Source: Marchantia polymorpha subsp. ruderalis
Taxonomy: Eukaryota; Streptophyta; Marchantiopsida; Marchantiales; Marchantiaceae
DNA: 64,000 nt
Reading direction: 5' to 3'
Assembly (NCBI GenBank): GCA_037833965.1
Contig: AP031351.1
Coordinates: 12,908,501 to 12,972,500 of the forward strand
This document shows positions 15,934 to 28,203 of the stretch, one piece after another (within the stretch, counting starts at the first letter, position 1; each line of letters begins with the position of its first letter). The notes under the pieces are model-generated. The model saw nothing but the letters and a program-made list of their open reading frames with translations, was not told where the DNA came from and searched no databases. The translations under genes and the position numbers were made by a program.

Positions 15934-18440
15934 GCCAAGTATATATCATATTCCTGGTCCCATCATGAATCCTGATGGGATAAGTGGGGAGTATGCTGAT
16001 ATAGGTCGCTTTAAGGCCCTGTTTTGCCTGGTCACGTTAGTTGGTTTGTTCCTTCGTGAGAGTCGTGAGGATGTCTCCATGACTTGATTCTTTGCTAGTG
16101 AGGGTGTTGACACTTGCATGATCTTGCAAGCTTGTGATTTATAAACAATAGAGAAGGCATACTAAACACTTATAACCATTGGCAATGAGGTGATTGCTTT
16201 GTTGACCAGCCAGGCTTGTAAATTTGTAGTTGATAGGGAGAGATCCATGGCAGGAGCATTTTGAAGATCATCGATTATGATTGTTTTACTCATTCACCCA
16301 TAATAACCGAGGGTGCACTTTTCCAATCAGCACGGGTTATACATGTGCTGCCAACGTCTACATTTTGTTTGGCTGCAATCAACATCGGTGTTTTTGATTT
16401 CGCTTATGAATTTTACGTACTAGGCCCGCCTTTTTAGTATCTATATCAGCTAACTCGCCGCACGTTGGCCGCCTGTTTTTTTGGTGTGAAAGCAATGATT
16501 GTTAACCTTTGGCTTTGTCCACGTCCTCTGATACATGTAAACATATTCAGGTGTTGGGTAAATAAACTACTCTCGCATTGTTTACTTACTGCTTTGCTTA
16601 CTCTCACCTGTTGTTACATGGATATCTTGTCTGGTTTTGTAATTATTTCCGAAACTGTGCAGATCTTCTCCACGAAGAAGACATCACGTTGAATTATCAT
16701 GGTTATAGAGCTGTCAAAATTTGCTATGTCACTGTCGGTTGTCGTAGTATCCGTGTAATGATACTTTGCCAATTCATTTGCTGACGAAAAGCGAGCCACA
16801 TCTTCCTGCAGAAAAGCCTGCTGTCTGAAAAAGGTTTAGTCATGCATGTTGATACTGCTTTTGATAGGAATCCTTCCGTTTTAGGGGACCGCGTAGATCA
16901 TATTGATCCAAGTACGCTAGCAAAGTTTCAAAATTCTATCCTTGATCAAACTCGTCGATATAGACATTGACTTGAGAATGGAAGGCTGGAGTATAACCAG
17001 CAAAAGTAGCTACCTTCAAATGCTTCTGCACCTCCTCAAAATTGTTTTCCAAATTTTGTGCTGTTCGTTCGTTTATCCAAGCGCTGAGATGTCAATTTGA
17101 ATACCGTTGAACTCTGCGCTAAGCAGACGAGAATTGCGAGTGAGCAGGTATGTCAGAGAGGAAGGAAACAATATGTAAGTGTCTCGTCTTTGGCGATCTT
17201 TACAACCTACTCATCTGTTCTTAATTGAAGATAGTCCAACTAGTCCGTCTGTGTCTCGTCAGCTCACGATGGCTCGTCGCTGGTTCAGGCGAAGATTGGT
17301 CCGTGCAGCACGCAGTTGCTATAGTCGCTACGGCTATTATGCGGGAAGCAATTGCACACCGGTGTTCCTTTTTTCTAGCGCTTTGTGATTGCTAAATGCT
17401 TTCATACATCTACAATACAAGTAATTATATGCCACTACAATCAGGGGAGAAAACCTTGTGACATTTAACTTCACATCCAAAAGAAGTTATATGCAACGAT
17501 GATAATCAAGATTCACACAACGCCTTTTCCGTAAGTTGTGATCATCACACTGAAAGGTGTTTCAACTAATTCAGCTTGCGAGCACATGTTAAGCGTAGTT
17601 GGTCCGATCCTGTATCAGCCCATCTTTTACTTCATCTAAGTTTCAGATGTCCACCGTCTTGAGATAATCCTCTAACTATCCTCCGCTATAGATGTCCTAG
17701 GACCAATAACAGATAACCAGGGAAGACGTAGTACGTCCAGTAGCTTATCTAAAAGGTGTGCACCAACTTGGAAAATCACACTCCACATTTGTGCAGCGAT
17801 GCATCGATTGATTCGGCCATTTGGTTCACCATACTTAGTAATGAATACTGTATACACTCGCCTGTTGAGACTTGATGTAATTTTTGAATATTTGGCAGTT
17901 CCAGAGGATACGTACACATTCCACCACTCGAGCAGAAACGCTATATATACAAAGAGTATGGATACATTCTCATGTCACCTACTGCAATCCAAGCTTATTA
18001 TACACGCATTTGGAGACCTGATTATTGTTGCTGATGATCATGGATCGGACACTTTTGACACTTAGAGGTCATTTGGTTTTTGGCTGATTAAGCTTAGTGT
18101 TGCCACTTAGATTCGACAAGCAGCACAGTTTAGTTGCTCTACAATAGTGCAACTAGACTCTGAAGTGCACATAGCGAATGTACATAAGGTCAACAAAATT
18201 GTCTTTGTTTGTTCTTGGCTCTACCATGATGCATGCCATGGAGCACATTCAATGTTGCAATCATTATAGCTCGCAAAATTTTGGAGAAAATTCTTTTAAT
18301 TATTGATTTTCGATCAAGATTCTGAGTTGTATGAGATATTTTTATTAATTTAAGGGAAAGCAAAGTATTCAAAAGAAAGTTATATATAACAACAGAAAAG
18401 ATAATATGTCTTGAGCTTTTATTTTCTTCTATTAAGCTAA
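15934..18440. other. 3' flank of VTI1 and spacer
   Basis: The first few hundred bases are probably 3' UTR. I recognise no further gene. Frames at 17179-17388 and 17672-17917 have no recognisable features. Confidence 0.4.
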
Positions 18441-21400
18441 ACACTGAAATTTGGATAATTATTCAATATAACCTTTAAGATTTTTTAAAAATATATTCAT
18501 GGTTTTTTAACAAATTTTTAATTTTTTTTTACTGAACTGATAACAAATGAAATCTGAAAATGAAAAATGAAGAAATGAAAAAGTGAAAGTTTTATTCTAA
18601 TCAAGCAGATCTTTTTTTCATGAAAAGGTAGTAGGGGACAGTTTTTATTTGTTTTATGATATATTTTGCAAGATAAATGGATGTGGTTATTATGATCGTA
18701 ACCTTCTGAATATTCTTCAAATAATCATTTAAAAATACTGAATAATAATCCATACGACTTAAGACCTAACCTAAGACGTTCACTCCGTGTTTAAAGAAAT
18801 CAAACAATTACAGTGCTATGCATTAAAGTTTTCAATAATGCTTTTGGAAATTTTAAAAATAATTGAAATGTGTATATTGATGACATTCAATGATACATAG
18901 TTGTTTCTATTCTAAAGTTTCATTTCAGAACATGTAATTTTTCCATATTTTAAGAAATATAATCAAGTCATTTCTGTTGACAAAATTATAATATTTTTAT
19001 GAATTTCACTTATAAAATAATTATTCATTTCTAGAAATAATTTTAATAAAGAAATGGGATCAATATTGAATCAAACTATTCAGATTATTAAAAATAATTT
19101 CACAAAATAATTTCTGGAAAAATAATACTTTCACAATGCTTACTTTAATTGGATCTTGCTTAAACTCAATTAGTTAGTATTTGATTAGTGGGAAAAATAA
19201 ATGAATAAAAATCTCTATGAAACTATAAATCTGTACTAAAGCCTAATAAAGATGAGGGATTATATAATATTTTACAAAAATTGCAATAAAAGATGTATGA
19301 AATGAATAGTTTTGTATCTTGATATTATTGATGATTTTGATATTTTATTGGACAGTAAAAAATATATTTTGGATTTCATTGATGTTTATTAAAAATATCA
19401 TAAGCAAAAAAAAAAGCGTTTAGATACATGATTTCATGCATTAGTTATAGAAATATATTGAAAAAATTCATAATTCAATCAATGAATTTTTTACATATAT
19501 TATCGCGAAAAAAATCAATTAAAAAATCAATTTAAAGAAAATTACTTTTAATTTTTTTTTTCAAAATATTATTGTTTATATATAAGTACATATGGCTAAA
19601 AATCAAGTGTTAAAGAACAGATGAAGCACAAAAAATAAATATTAATCTTATGAGAAATATTTGTTTATAAGAAGATGGAATTAATCTAAATTATTAAGTG
19701 TAATTTATAGGTATATTAATCCAAATTTTTTGAAAAAATTTGACAAATATTATGTTATGTATGAAACATAAAATGACCACAAATAAAAAAAATAAAAAAA
19801 AAATAAAAACTTATTATATAATCTATCATAATTTGGCCACTAATTATATCCAATCCATTTTAGTTAAAATAAATCTCTTTGAGGTTTCACAACTGATATT
19901 CACCTTTTCAATTATATAATTTAATACCATATATGAATAAATTTTTTTTTGGTTAAAGATTCAGTTAGATTTTGATTAGTTTTTCTTCTTTTAACTTTAT
20001 CAGTTTGTCTAGCTAGTTTGCACACACACACACAACTATATAACACAATTAAAATTTTCAAAAAAACAACATTGTGCTTTCATGAAACTTAGTATCATGT
20101 ATTAATTTTTGTCCATTATGCAGAATTTTTTTTTCATTATGTATTTAGATAATAGAATTTTTTTTTCTTGCATAAGGACGTAACATAAAATGTTTATGAG
20201 TTATATGAAGAATTTGATTTATATACTTTGAATATCATTTGTGATGTATGACATATTTTTTGACATGAAAATACTTGGTCAAAATTTCAATTTTGTGTTG
20301 ATTTTATTTTATATCGTTTGATGATATTTTTTTTTTAAACTTAAATCTTCATTCATTCATGATCAAATATTCTTTTTGGCATATCATGAAATACTTTGTG
20401 AAAAAATCCAAAAAATAGAATTATGATCACACATTGATTTCAGTTAATTAATTAAAAAGCTCAGAATAAATTTCTATATGATTAACTTCAAGAATAAAAT
20501 TTTGAATCTAACTAAAATTCAAAATAATTCAATCTAAAGTTTGTATGTCAATGAAGATGTTGTCATTCCGAAATATGCAAAAACAATGATAGCTGGACAA
20601 TCAGATAGACAAACATAGTACCCGCAGTCATATTGTGGTTCTCTCTTCAGAGTGCTACGTTCATAGTAAGAGCAGGCGAGAAAGATTACTATGGTGGTGA
20701 AAACCAATACTAACACAGTGGAGAGAGCTTGGGTTACATGTACCCTACATCAACAAGCAAGCTAGTTATAAATAGCTAGAATCTTGAATTATTACTCAAT
20801 CAGAGTTAATCTCAACAACCATGACACTCTAAACTACTATACCTTGTAGCGAGGGGGGGGGGGGGGAGAAGCAAGATGAGCTTACAAATGTAAAATGCTC
20901 ATATAAAATCTTTATTACATAAAATGTAAAATTTTCATTCTAATTTTGAAATTATATGGAGGTATCTGTAGCCAAGAGTATCATTCAATGCATGCAACAA
21001 TAAGAACAAACAATAAACACAAAAAAGTACATAAAAGAAAAGAAGAACAAACATGTAGATGTTCAAACAAAAATAGTTGTAGAAAGTGATTCACTTTTTG
21101 GAGTACTATATCTACAACATGTAAGCTTTGCGTGCTTGTTAGAGTGTATCAAAAGTTCTTCAGAGTATTTTAAAAACCATGGTTATGTAACACCACGGTT
21201 TGTGTATTACTATGAAGAATCGGCGATACTCCTTGCTATAGATAGATATGATCTTAGGTTATTACTTAATCGCAATGAACTTTAGCAATTTCATCCTTAA
21301 TTCATGTTAAAATAATAATAATTTTTGTACACTAGATCATTATTCCGTGAGAAGTTTTACATAGAGGTTTAATACAAAGATTCTTTATACACTAGTGTTA

Positions 21401-21480
21401 GTTTGGAACTAAGACATAACCATCACATGATATAGTAATAATAAAAAATACATAAGTGAAAATACTATGCTAACACACTC
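18441..21480. other. AT-rich spacer without recognisable genes
   Basis: Long A and T runs and few reading frames. A minus-strand 60-codon frame at 20534-20716 begins with a hydrophobic stretch (LVLVFTTIVIFLACSYY) but nothing else supports a gene. Small features are a CA run near 20022-20033 and a run of 14 G at 20853-20866. Confidence 0.5.
20853..20866. repeat. Run of 14 G
   Basis: Uninterrupted mononucleotide G tract in very AT-rich DNA. Its length may be an assembly or sequencing approximation. Confidence 0.9.
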
Positions 21481-21489
21481 TAATTTTTT

Positions 21490-22944
21490 TTTCATGCATA
21501 ATTTGCATAATCGCACAATGTCGTTTGAAACTCTCTAAAAGAATAATTTTGGTCAACATATCAGCATGATAGAGTTTACTGTCAATCTAGCTCAATTATT
21601 TTATTAGACATGGTTTGTTTGATAAAAAGATACCAGATGTCGATATGTTTCACTTTGATGTTTATGTCCTGGTTCATAGCCAAATGTAGAATACTCTGAC
21701 TATCACAATTAAGATTGATCACGCTCTATGTCAATCCTATCTTCATGATAAGCCTGTTGGCCAAATCAAAAAAATGCATGTTTCATTGTCTAGAAGCTTG
21801 CTAGTCCATACTGCTATAAAGTAATTTACAAAAGAACTTCTCTTGAACTTTAACCTCAAAGCCAACAGGTTGTCTCATGTAGATTTTTTACTCTAAATAT
21901 ACATAAAGAAAAACTGTAATCACATCCATATGATTCATAACAAGATAACATATTGCAACCAGTGCACATACTAGACGAATTGTAACATACTTTGCTACAA
22001 GCTAAAGAACTTTGTTATAGTTCACAACTTTGTACTGTGTGAAACCTCTAGTCATTAACCTAGCCACCAATCTAACTTTGAAGATTCTTTCCTCTTCACC
22101 TCATGAATTTTCTTTCAACTTGTACATCCACTTGGAATCAAATAACGTCTAATATCTAAAAAACATAACCAGCTTCCACATCTTCTTATCCATAAAACGA
22201 CTGCATTTTTTGTTACATAGAAAATTTTCAAGCTTATTGATCCGAGGTTGAGCTTTAATGTACAAAGAAATTTTTACTTTTCTCAAAATCAATCCAATAC
22301 CATCCACATCCTTTGTGTATCAATTTCACGATCTTTGAGTTGGCTCACACATCGTACCTTTTAGTAGCCTTACTAGCATGATTTGATGATATTTTAGTAC
22401 AAGGTTACTGGTTCATGATTTTCCCGGTTCGTCTTTATCATCTAATGGAAATACATTAGACTCATCAACGATAACATGTTTTGTAATTTCAGTTTCTTAA
22501 GAACTCTATAAGTACCGATGTTACTTCTTGATCATTAATCACATAATAATCAAACTCCCCCACAACCATATCCTTAAGTGAAGATTTTACCTTGTGAGTA
22601 CAGAGAGTTTGAAAACTCTCATTCCCTTTCAATGATTTAAGCTCATTGAAAGAAATATCCCTATTGATAAGAACCTTAAAAGCTAATAGATGTCATAGCC
22701 TTTAACTCCTTTGACATCATAGGTTTTCATCTAGAAGATCATACTCCTCGAGATTAAGATTCTTTTCATCATTAACTAACAGAGTAGTAAAAGCGTCTTT
22801 GACATTAATACAATCATCTTTCTTGATGTGAACACTCTTGCAACAATTCCAACAAGCCATCGTCTTTTTCTTAGAGGACTTAGCCCTAGATTGATATCTA
22901 TTCCTCTCACCTCCATATTGCAATCTCTTTCTTTCAAGGATCAT
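21490..22944 (-). mobile_element. Ty1/copia LTR retrotransposon fossil
   Basis: In minus orientation the order fits copia: a gag-like part with a CCHC zinc knuckle (CWNCCKSVHIKKDDC) at 22717-22944, reverse-transcriptase-like text such as PKWMYKL near 21920-22160, and the end of RNase H near 21490-21740. It is old, decayed and internally shortened; many breaks are apparent. Its RNase H end resembles that at 41413-41760. Flanking LTRs were not delimited. Confidence 0.75.
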
Positions 22945-23491
22945 ATAACTATATTCTAGAATCCAATATTTTGTTAATCAGAGTTTGCAACTGTTTTTCT
23001 ATAGTGTGGAAACCGCGCTTTTGAGCTTTACATGACAATTTTTCTAAATGTGGCCACTTTTGCCACATCTTCAATAAGTCATTTTCTACTCTCAAGGGAT
23101 CTACACTAGATCAAGATCTATTCCTCGCATGGATCGTTCACTTGGACCTATAGTTCATTGTCTTGTATTCAACATTCCGTCAACCGTCGCTATCGCTCGG
23201 ATGTAACTAACCATATATCACACCCAATGTTGTATCAGAAGTAGATCTGCTTGTTGTAGCAATATTTTTCACGACGATTGTCTCCTTGTCGATTATCTGT
23301 GAGTTTTCAAAAAAATGACTAGATGCATTAGTCGTGTCAAACTTTTTGATAATACTCAATTTTCATATATTCTAATCAAGATTTTATGGGACAAAATATT
23401 CTCTAAGATGGAATATTCTATACGGACTAGATCTGTACGATGAAAGAAATTATTAAACTAAATATTTTAGAAACTATTTGAGATTGTCATA

Positions 23492-23553
23492 CAACCTCGG
23501 GACTGACACTAACTCAGTTTTACCTTAGATGGCTTTGCGGTAGCTAATCATGG
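23492..23553 (-). repeat. LTR-like end, inverted member of a pair
   Basis: The reverse complement matches 24542-24604 at roughly 85% by eye, sharing GCTACCGCAAAGCCATC. Similarity continues weakly beyond the core. It is most simply the end of an LTR from the same family inserted in the opposite direction. Confidence 0.6.
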
Positions 23554-24541
23554 TTCTAAAATACTATATTTCCTCTTCATGATCATTTTCCGAACATCTT
23601 TTCACACATTCTCTCCAATCATCATTCAAGTTCACACACACAGACACTTCAAGATGCTCAAAACATTACTCTTTCATTGATTAAACAAGTCTATACATAT
23701 GAATTCTTTTAAACTTACTTCTCCATACAGAGTTTCACCTCCCAATAGTGACACGTATCGGTTCTCCAGTGAAGGGTCTATAAGACCGGGTGTTGCACAT
23801 ATGTACTAAGTCTTAGAAGTGATCAAGTGATTAAGGATGATTAGCCAAGGCATAGCTAATACTAGCTAGTTATGACTAAACTAGTTAGTTATAACTAAGT
23901 TTATCTAGTCATGACTAAGTTTAGCTACAATGTCTATAGTTGGCGGAATAATTAGCGGAGTTCTAGAAGAATGGAGTGAGCACTTCTATTTTGTCTTATA
24001 CAAAAGTTCTAGATTCTAATTGATTAGATATTTGACTAGAAGCTTGGATTTGATTGGTTTAACTAAATGTATGAAAGATGATTGGTTAAACTAAGTCTAG
24101 TGTTGACTTAGTGGCTAAGAAGCTTGTAAACGTTTAAAAGTTTCAAATGACATGTCGCCACATCAAGCTTGGATTCCGAAAACTTCTAGAAGGTTTAGCT
24201 AGACCAAGGGCATGTTGCCACATAGAGAGTGTTAGTCAAACTTACCTAGGTAAAAGTAAGTTAGGAGAAATTACCACATGTTACTATGGTAACTTCTCAA
24301 GTAGTATAAATAGAGAGGTAGAGTAGCACCTCTCAAGCAAGTTTGGAGAGTCATGTGTGAGGACTTGTTTCAGGAATGAAGGAGTGAAGTTTTTGAGTAT
24401 CTTGGAGTATCGCGTGTGTTTGCGTTTATGTGAAGAGAGTGATGTGAGGAGAGTTTGTGTGTGAGTTGGAGTGATACATGGAGAGTTTGTGAGAGAAGGT
24501 GTTTGGGACATTACTGTGAGGATAAATCCTAGTCTTCTAGT

Positions 24542-24604
24542 ACCATGATGCGCTACCGCAAAGCCATCAGAGGTAAACCTGAGTGAGAGTCAGCCCGGAG
24601 GTTG
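24542..24604 (+). repeat. LTR-like end, direct member of a pair
   Basis: Partner of 23492-23553. The preceding 23780-24540 has the look of a solo or 5' LTR (short TAGTTATGACTA-type repeats near 23870-23920, then a GTGTGTGAG-rich part), but its other end is not certain. Confidence 0.5.
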
Positions 24605-27600
24605 CAGGTCTTCGTAACTTGCACACTAACAAGCATAGCAACAATAGTTGTGAAAGAATCTTGGTTGTGATTGAACTCTTACCTTCAAGAGCTAAAATAT
24701 TTTGTCTCAGATCTACGATTGGACTTTTTTTGGATTTTTTCCACCCAAATCAACAATTTTACTTATTTGATCTTCAATCATCTTCCAATGATCTTTCATT
24801 GAGAATACTGATGTAGAAAAATTGTTGAAGGTGGAAGAGGTATGCGTTGTGCATTGAAAATCTCAATAATTGCAGGTTCATTGTGATAATATGCTTGTGA
24901 AGAGTCCACATACTCGTCCATACTCTTCAACTTGAAATTTTTGCACAACACAAGTTTCAAATGAGGCCAAAAACTTTATTGTCAATAACTCTAGTCTCAT
25001 GTGTATTTCTACTTTATATAAATCTCATGACAAATTACCTTGAAACAATCATTCTCATGATTGATATAAGAACTAAAATGCAAACCTTCAAAAGGATAGA
25101 GCCATGCAATTAGTTGCTATAAATCCTACAAACCTACGTGTTAAAGTTTGAGAGTGACAAAGGAGGTTAAATCTTGATCATTGATTCATTGATTCATTGA
25201 TTTCATAGGAAGCTTACACAAGAAGCCGAACATGAAACTCAGAATTCGTCTGAGATTTATTGATGTTATGACTTTACAATGGTATAATTCAAAGTATTTT
25301 ATAGTTGATTGATGTGATAATTCTAAATAGTATCTCCAGATAGCAATCGACAGGTTAAATCACACTAATACTGCTTAGACTCTTAGGCTTGGACAAACCC
25401 AAAATGCTTTGAAACTTGTATTTCTCACTTGTATGATATTTACTAATTGGCAAAAGAACTATTTCAATCCTTGTGTTCTACGTGCATTTAGTTTTCAAGG
25501 ATTGGATTCACATGGGAAGTGTATTCTCCTAACAATTTTCATGATTAAATGGGCGGTAAATCCATGTTACATGACGGTTCAAATTTTCAAATTGATCAAA
25601 TTTGATTGTCTTTGGTGTACAAATTTTTCTTACGAAAGCATCTTTGACAACACCGACTAAAGTTTCTATGAATGTTCTCTACACCGCTATTGCGGACGGC
25701 AACTCCTTGACAGAACCAGAATCGAAATTGAAGGGAGACCTTCAACAAGAACGAGAACAGACTAGAGGTGAGGAGATTCCTCATAGCGACTCAACTACGA
25801 CTCAAAGATGAGACAATTGGGACATAGATTGATAACGAAAGGCGTATCCACAACTGGTGTTGAAGAGAGTGAGGAACCTTACCTCTTCATTTATACTAGA
25901 TTTGCTTTGACTTCAAGGCAATGAGTAGTTGCTTGCGAAGCTTACTAAAACAAGAGGAAATATCTAGGAACTAGTGGAAGATTCATGAACCTCCTAGAAG
26001 AAAAGGTTAACTGTAGACTTAACCATTGATATTTTGGATATCACGGATAATTCGTGGGGAGTAAGTAGAGTCTGGTATGGCATGTCCGTGACAACCGCTC
26101 TCATCAATATTGTGAAGTCTATATTGAGACTATGTAGAATTGTTCAAGCGAATGTTGCATTGCTTGATCCAGACAACAAACTATAATTTAATCATTCATC
26201 GATCAACATCAAACAACAGGGAAAGTCAATTCTTGTCACTCTAGTTTGTCCATAACCATAGATCAAATCAAGTAATTAAAACAATGTTTGCTCCTTGATA
26301 ATAATCTTCTCTGCTAGTATGGTTGAACAAAGCTAATTTCCTCTCATTATCACGTTGTATTTTCATAAAACCTTATACATTTTTCATGCAACCTTAATAC
26401 AAGACTGACATCAAACGAATGTACTTGTTTATAAAATTCTTTATCATAATCAATTATGTAACAAAGATATCAAGAACTTAGATTACTTCAAATCATACAA
26501 ACACATTACACAAATAATATATAAATGGCTTAACTCTCTTAGCTGAATGTTTAAAAAAATAGTTTTCTCATTCTAATGCAGATTTATTCTAGCCTGTACT
26601 TAACACATTCTCCTTGCCATTCTAGTTAGTTTGCAACTGATTTCTCCAAAAGATTTGACGAAATGTCCTAACTACTATTTCCAGCTGATGTGATTGTGAG
26701 TTATAACAATGTTAGGCTAACATTCTTAAAAGTTGAATCCGTCATTAAAACATTCAAGTATGAAGTATTAGTGAAGTAATCTTGAACTATTGATCAATTT
26801 TGATCAATAATTAATGAAGTAATCTTGAGCTAAAGCATGGATAGAATTGTTGGCCACATTTTGAGCACTAAATCCAAAGTCAAAACTCTCTATGTCCAAT
26901 GTCAAGGCATATTGTTATAGTATTAATAAGCTTAAAGATAGATACGCGATCGCTGCTACAAAGTTCCACTAGACGTCCAACATCAAAAGTCGCGATCGTT
27001 ATGACAAAATTTCACTGTCTGCAACGTATTAGAACTGGCTTGACATCTAACATCGATGAAGTTACATTAAGTAGAAAGAAACTTGATAGATACCATCAAA
27101 CAATTTAGTTTTAGATGTGTTCCAATCCATTCCTCGCGCAGCGCAACAAGTCTTAGTTTCGATGAACCAGGTTGCAAGTCATAGTACGTCCGTCGATCAC
27201 ATGCTGGAGTTGGTGCGAGGCAGGTGGCGATCCAACCGTCCTCTGAACCACGTAGAGTTAGTCAGTCCGTACCACAGCGATGCTCAACGAGAAGAGTTTC
27301 TCGCGTTCTCCTGCCGAGCCAACCACGACTGTGACTGCGGACGGATGACTCTACATTCTACTCGTGTGATATGAGTTTTGCAGAATTTTAATTTCAAGTT
27401 GCATTTAAATTCTGGATGAATGCGATGTTTAAAAATGCAGTTATGGGTATTTGGATGTAGCAATAAATCAAAAACCTAATTTTATTTTTAGAAAAATGAG
27501 AGATTCTATATAATATTAATCATGAGAACTGATGATTGGGAAATTTGTTTTCTTCACTATTTTGAAGACTTGATTGAAGAGCAGGAAGTTTTGATATCTA

Positions 27601-27900
27601 ATAAACGAGTGGAATTGGAAATCTAAAAAAGAAACTATCTTTTCACTAGGACAAAGACGACACCGGCATGCAATGTCAAAGGTAACGTGACGAGTAAACC
27701 TTTCGAACAAATTCAGATTGCACATTTTCCCTCGAGAGACAGAAAGTGGGACAGGGACTGACCAACACTCTCACGAGGAAACCAACAGTTGTGATAACTT
27801 GTGGTGGATTTCAAGGTTTCTCGTACATAGTATACGAGAAATTCTAGTAAATTCGAGGAACTGCTAGGAGAGATTTCAAGTTGAAGGCCTCGTTCGGCTT
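24605..27900. other. Probable decayed transposon DNA, no gene recognised
   Basis: AT-rich sequence with scattered LTR-like passages (for example 25180-25400 and 25800-26100) and only short frames. Frames at 25409-25811, 26899-27108 and 27117-27374 show no recognisable domain. The direct repeat GAAGTAATCTTGA(A/G)CT occurs near 26773 and 26816. Confidence 0.4.
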
Positions 27901-28203
27901 CCCACCTGCATCGTCCTCGGAAATCGGTAGCATCATATCATGCGTGCACCGTGGAGATGAGTTACGGTCCGAAGAATAAGCCATCTTCTGAATCACCTCA
28001 CATGTGCTCTTCAATTTACCGAAGGTGAATCCGAATCTTGGAAATTTTGCTCTTGCCGACGCCCATCAGAAGAGCGCATTGAAATTTAAGACAGGGGTGA
28101 CGTCTATCAACTTTTGTTTTATAAGGAGAGGAACGCCTCTCAGGGAAAAGTGATAGCTGGACCGAATCTTGCCATGAATGGTATTGGAATTCGGCTTCAA
28201 TAA
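27901..28203 (+). promoter_or_regulatory. 5' flank and leader of the GGCT-like gene
   Basis: GC content rises here from the AT-rich spacer to the first coding exon. No specific promoter element was recognised. Confidence 0.4.

Noticed and set aside
17179-17388. Arg-rich 69-codon frame
   Set aside because: No domain, no splice context and no composition shift; probably chance.
20534-20716. 60-codon minus-strand frame with a hydrophobic start
   Set aside because: A single hydrophobic stretch in AT-rich DNA is easily produced by chance.
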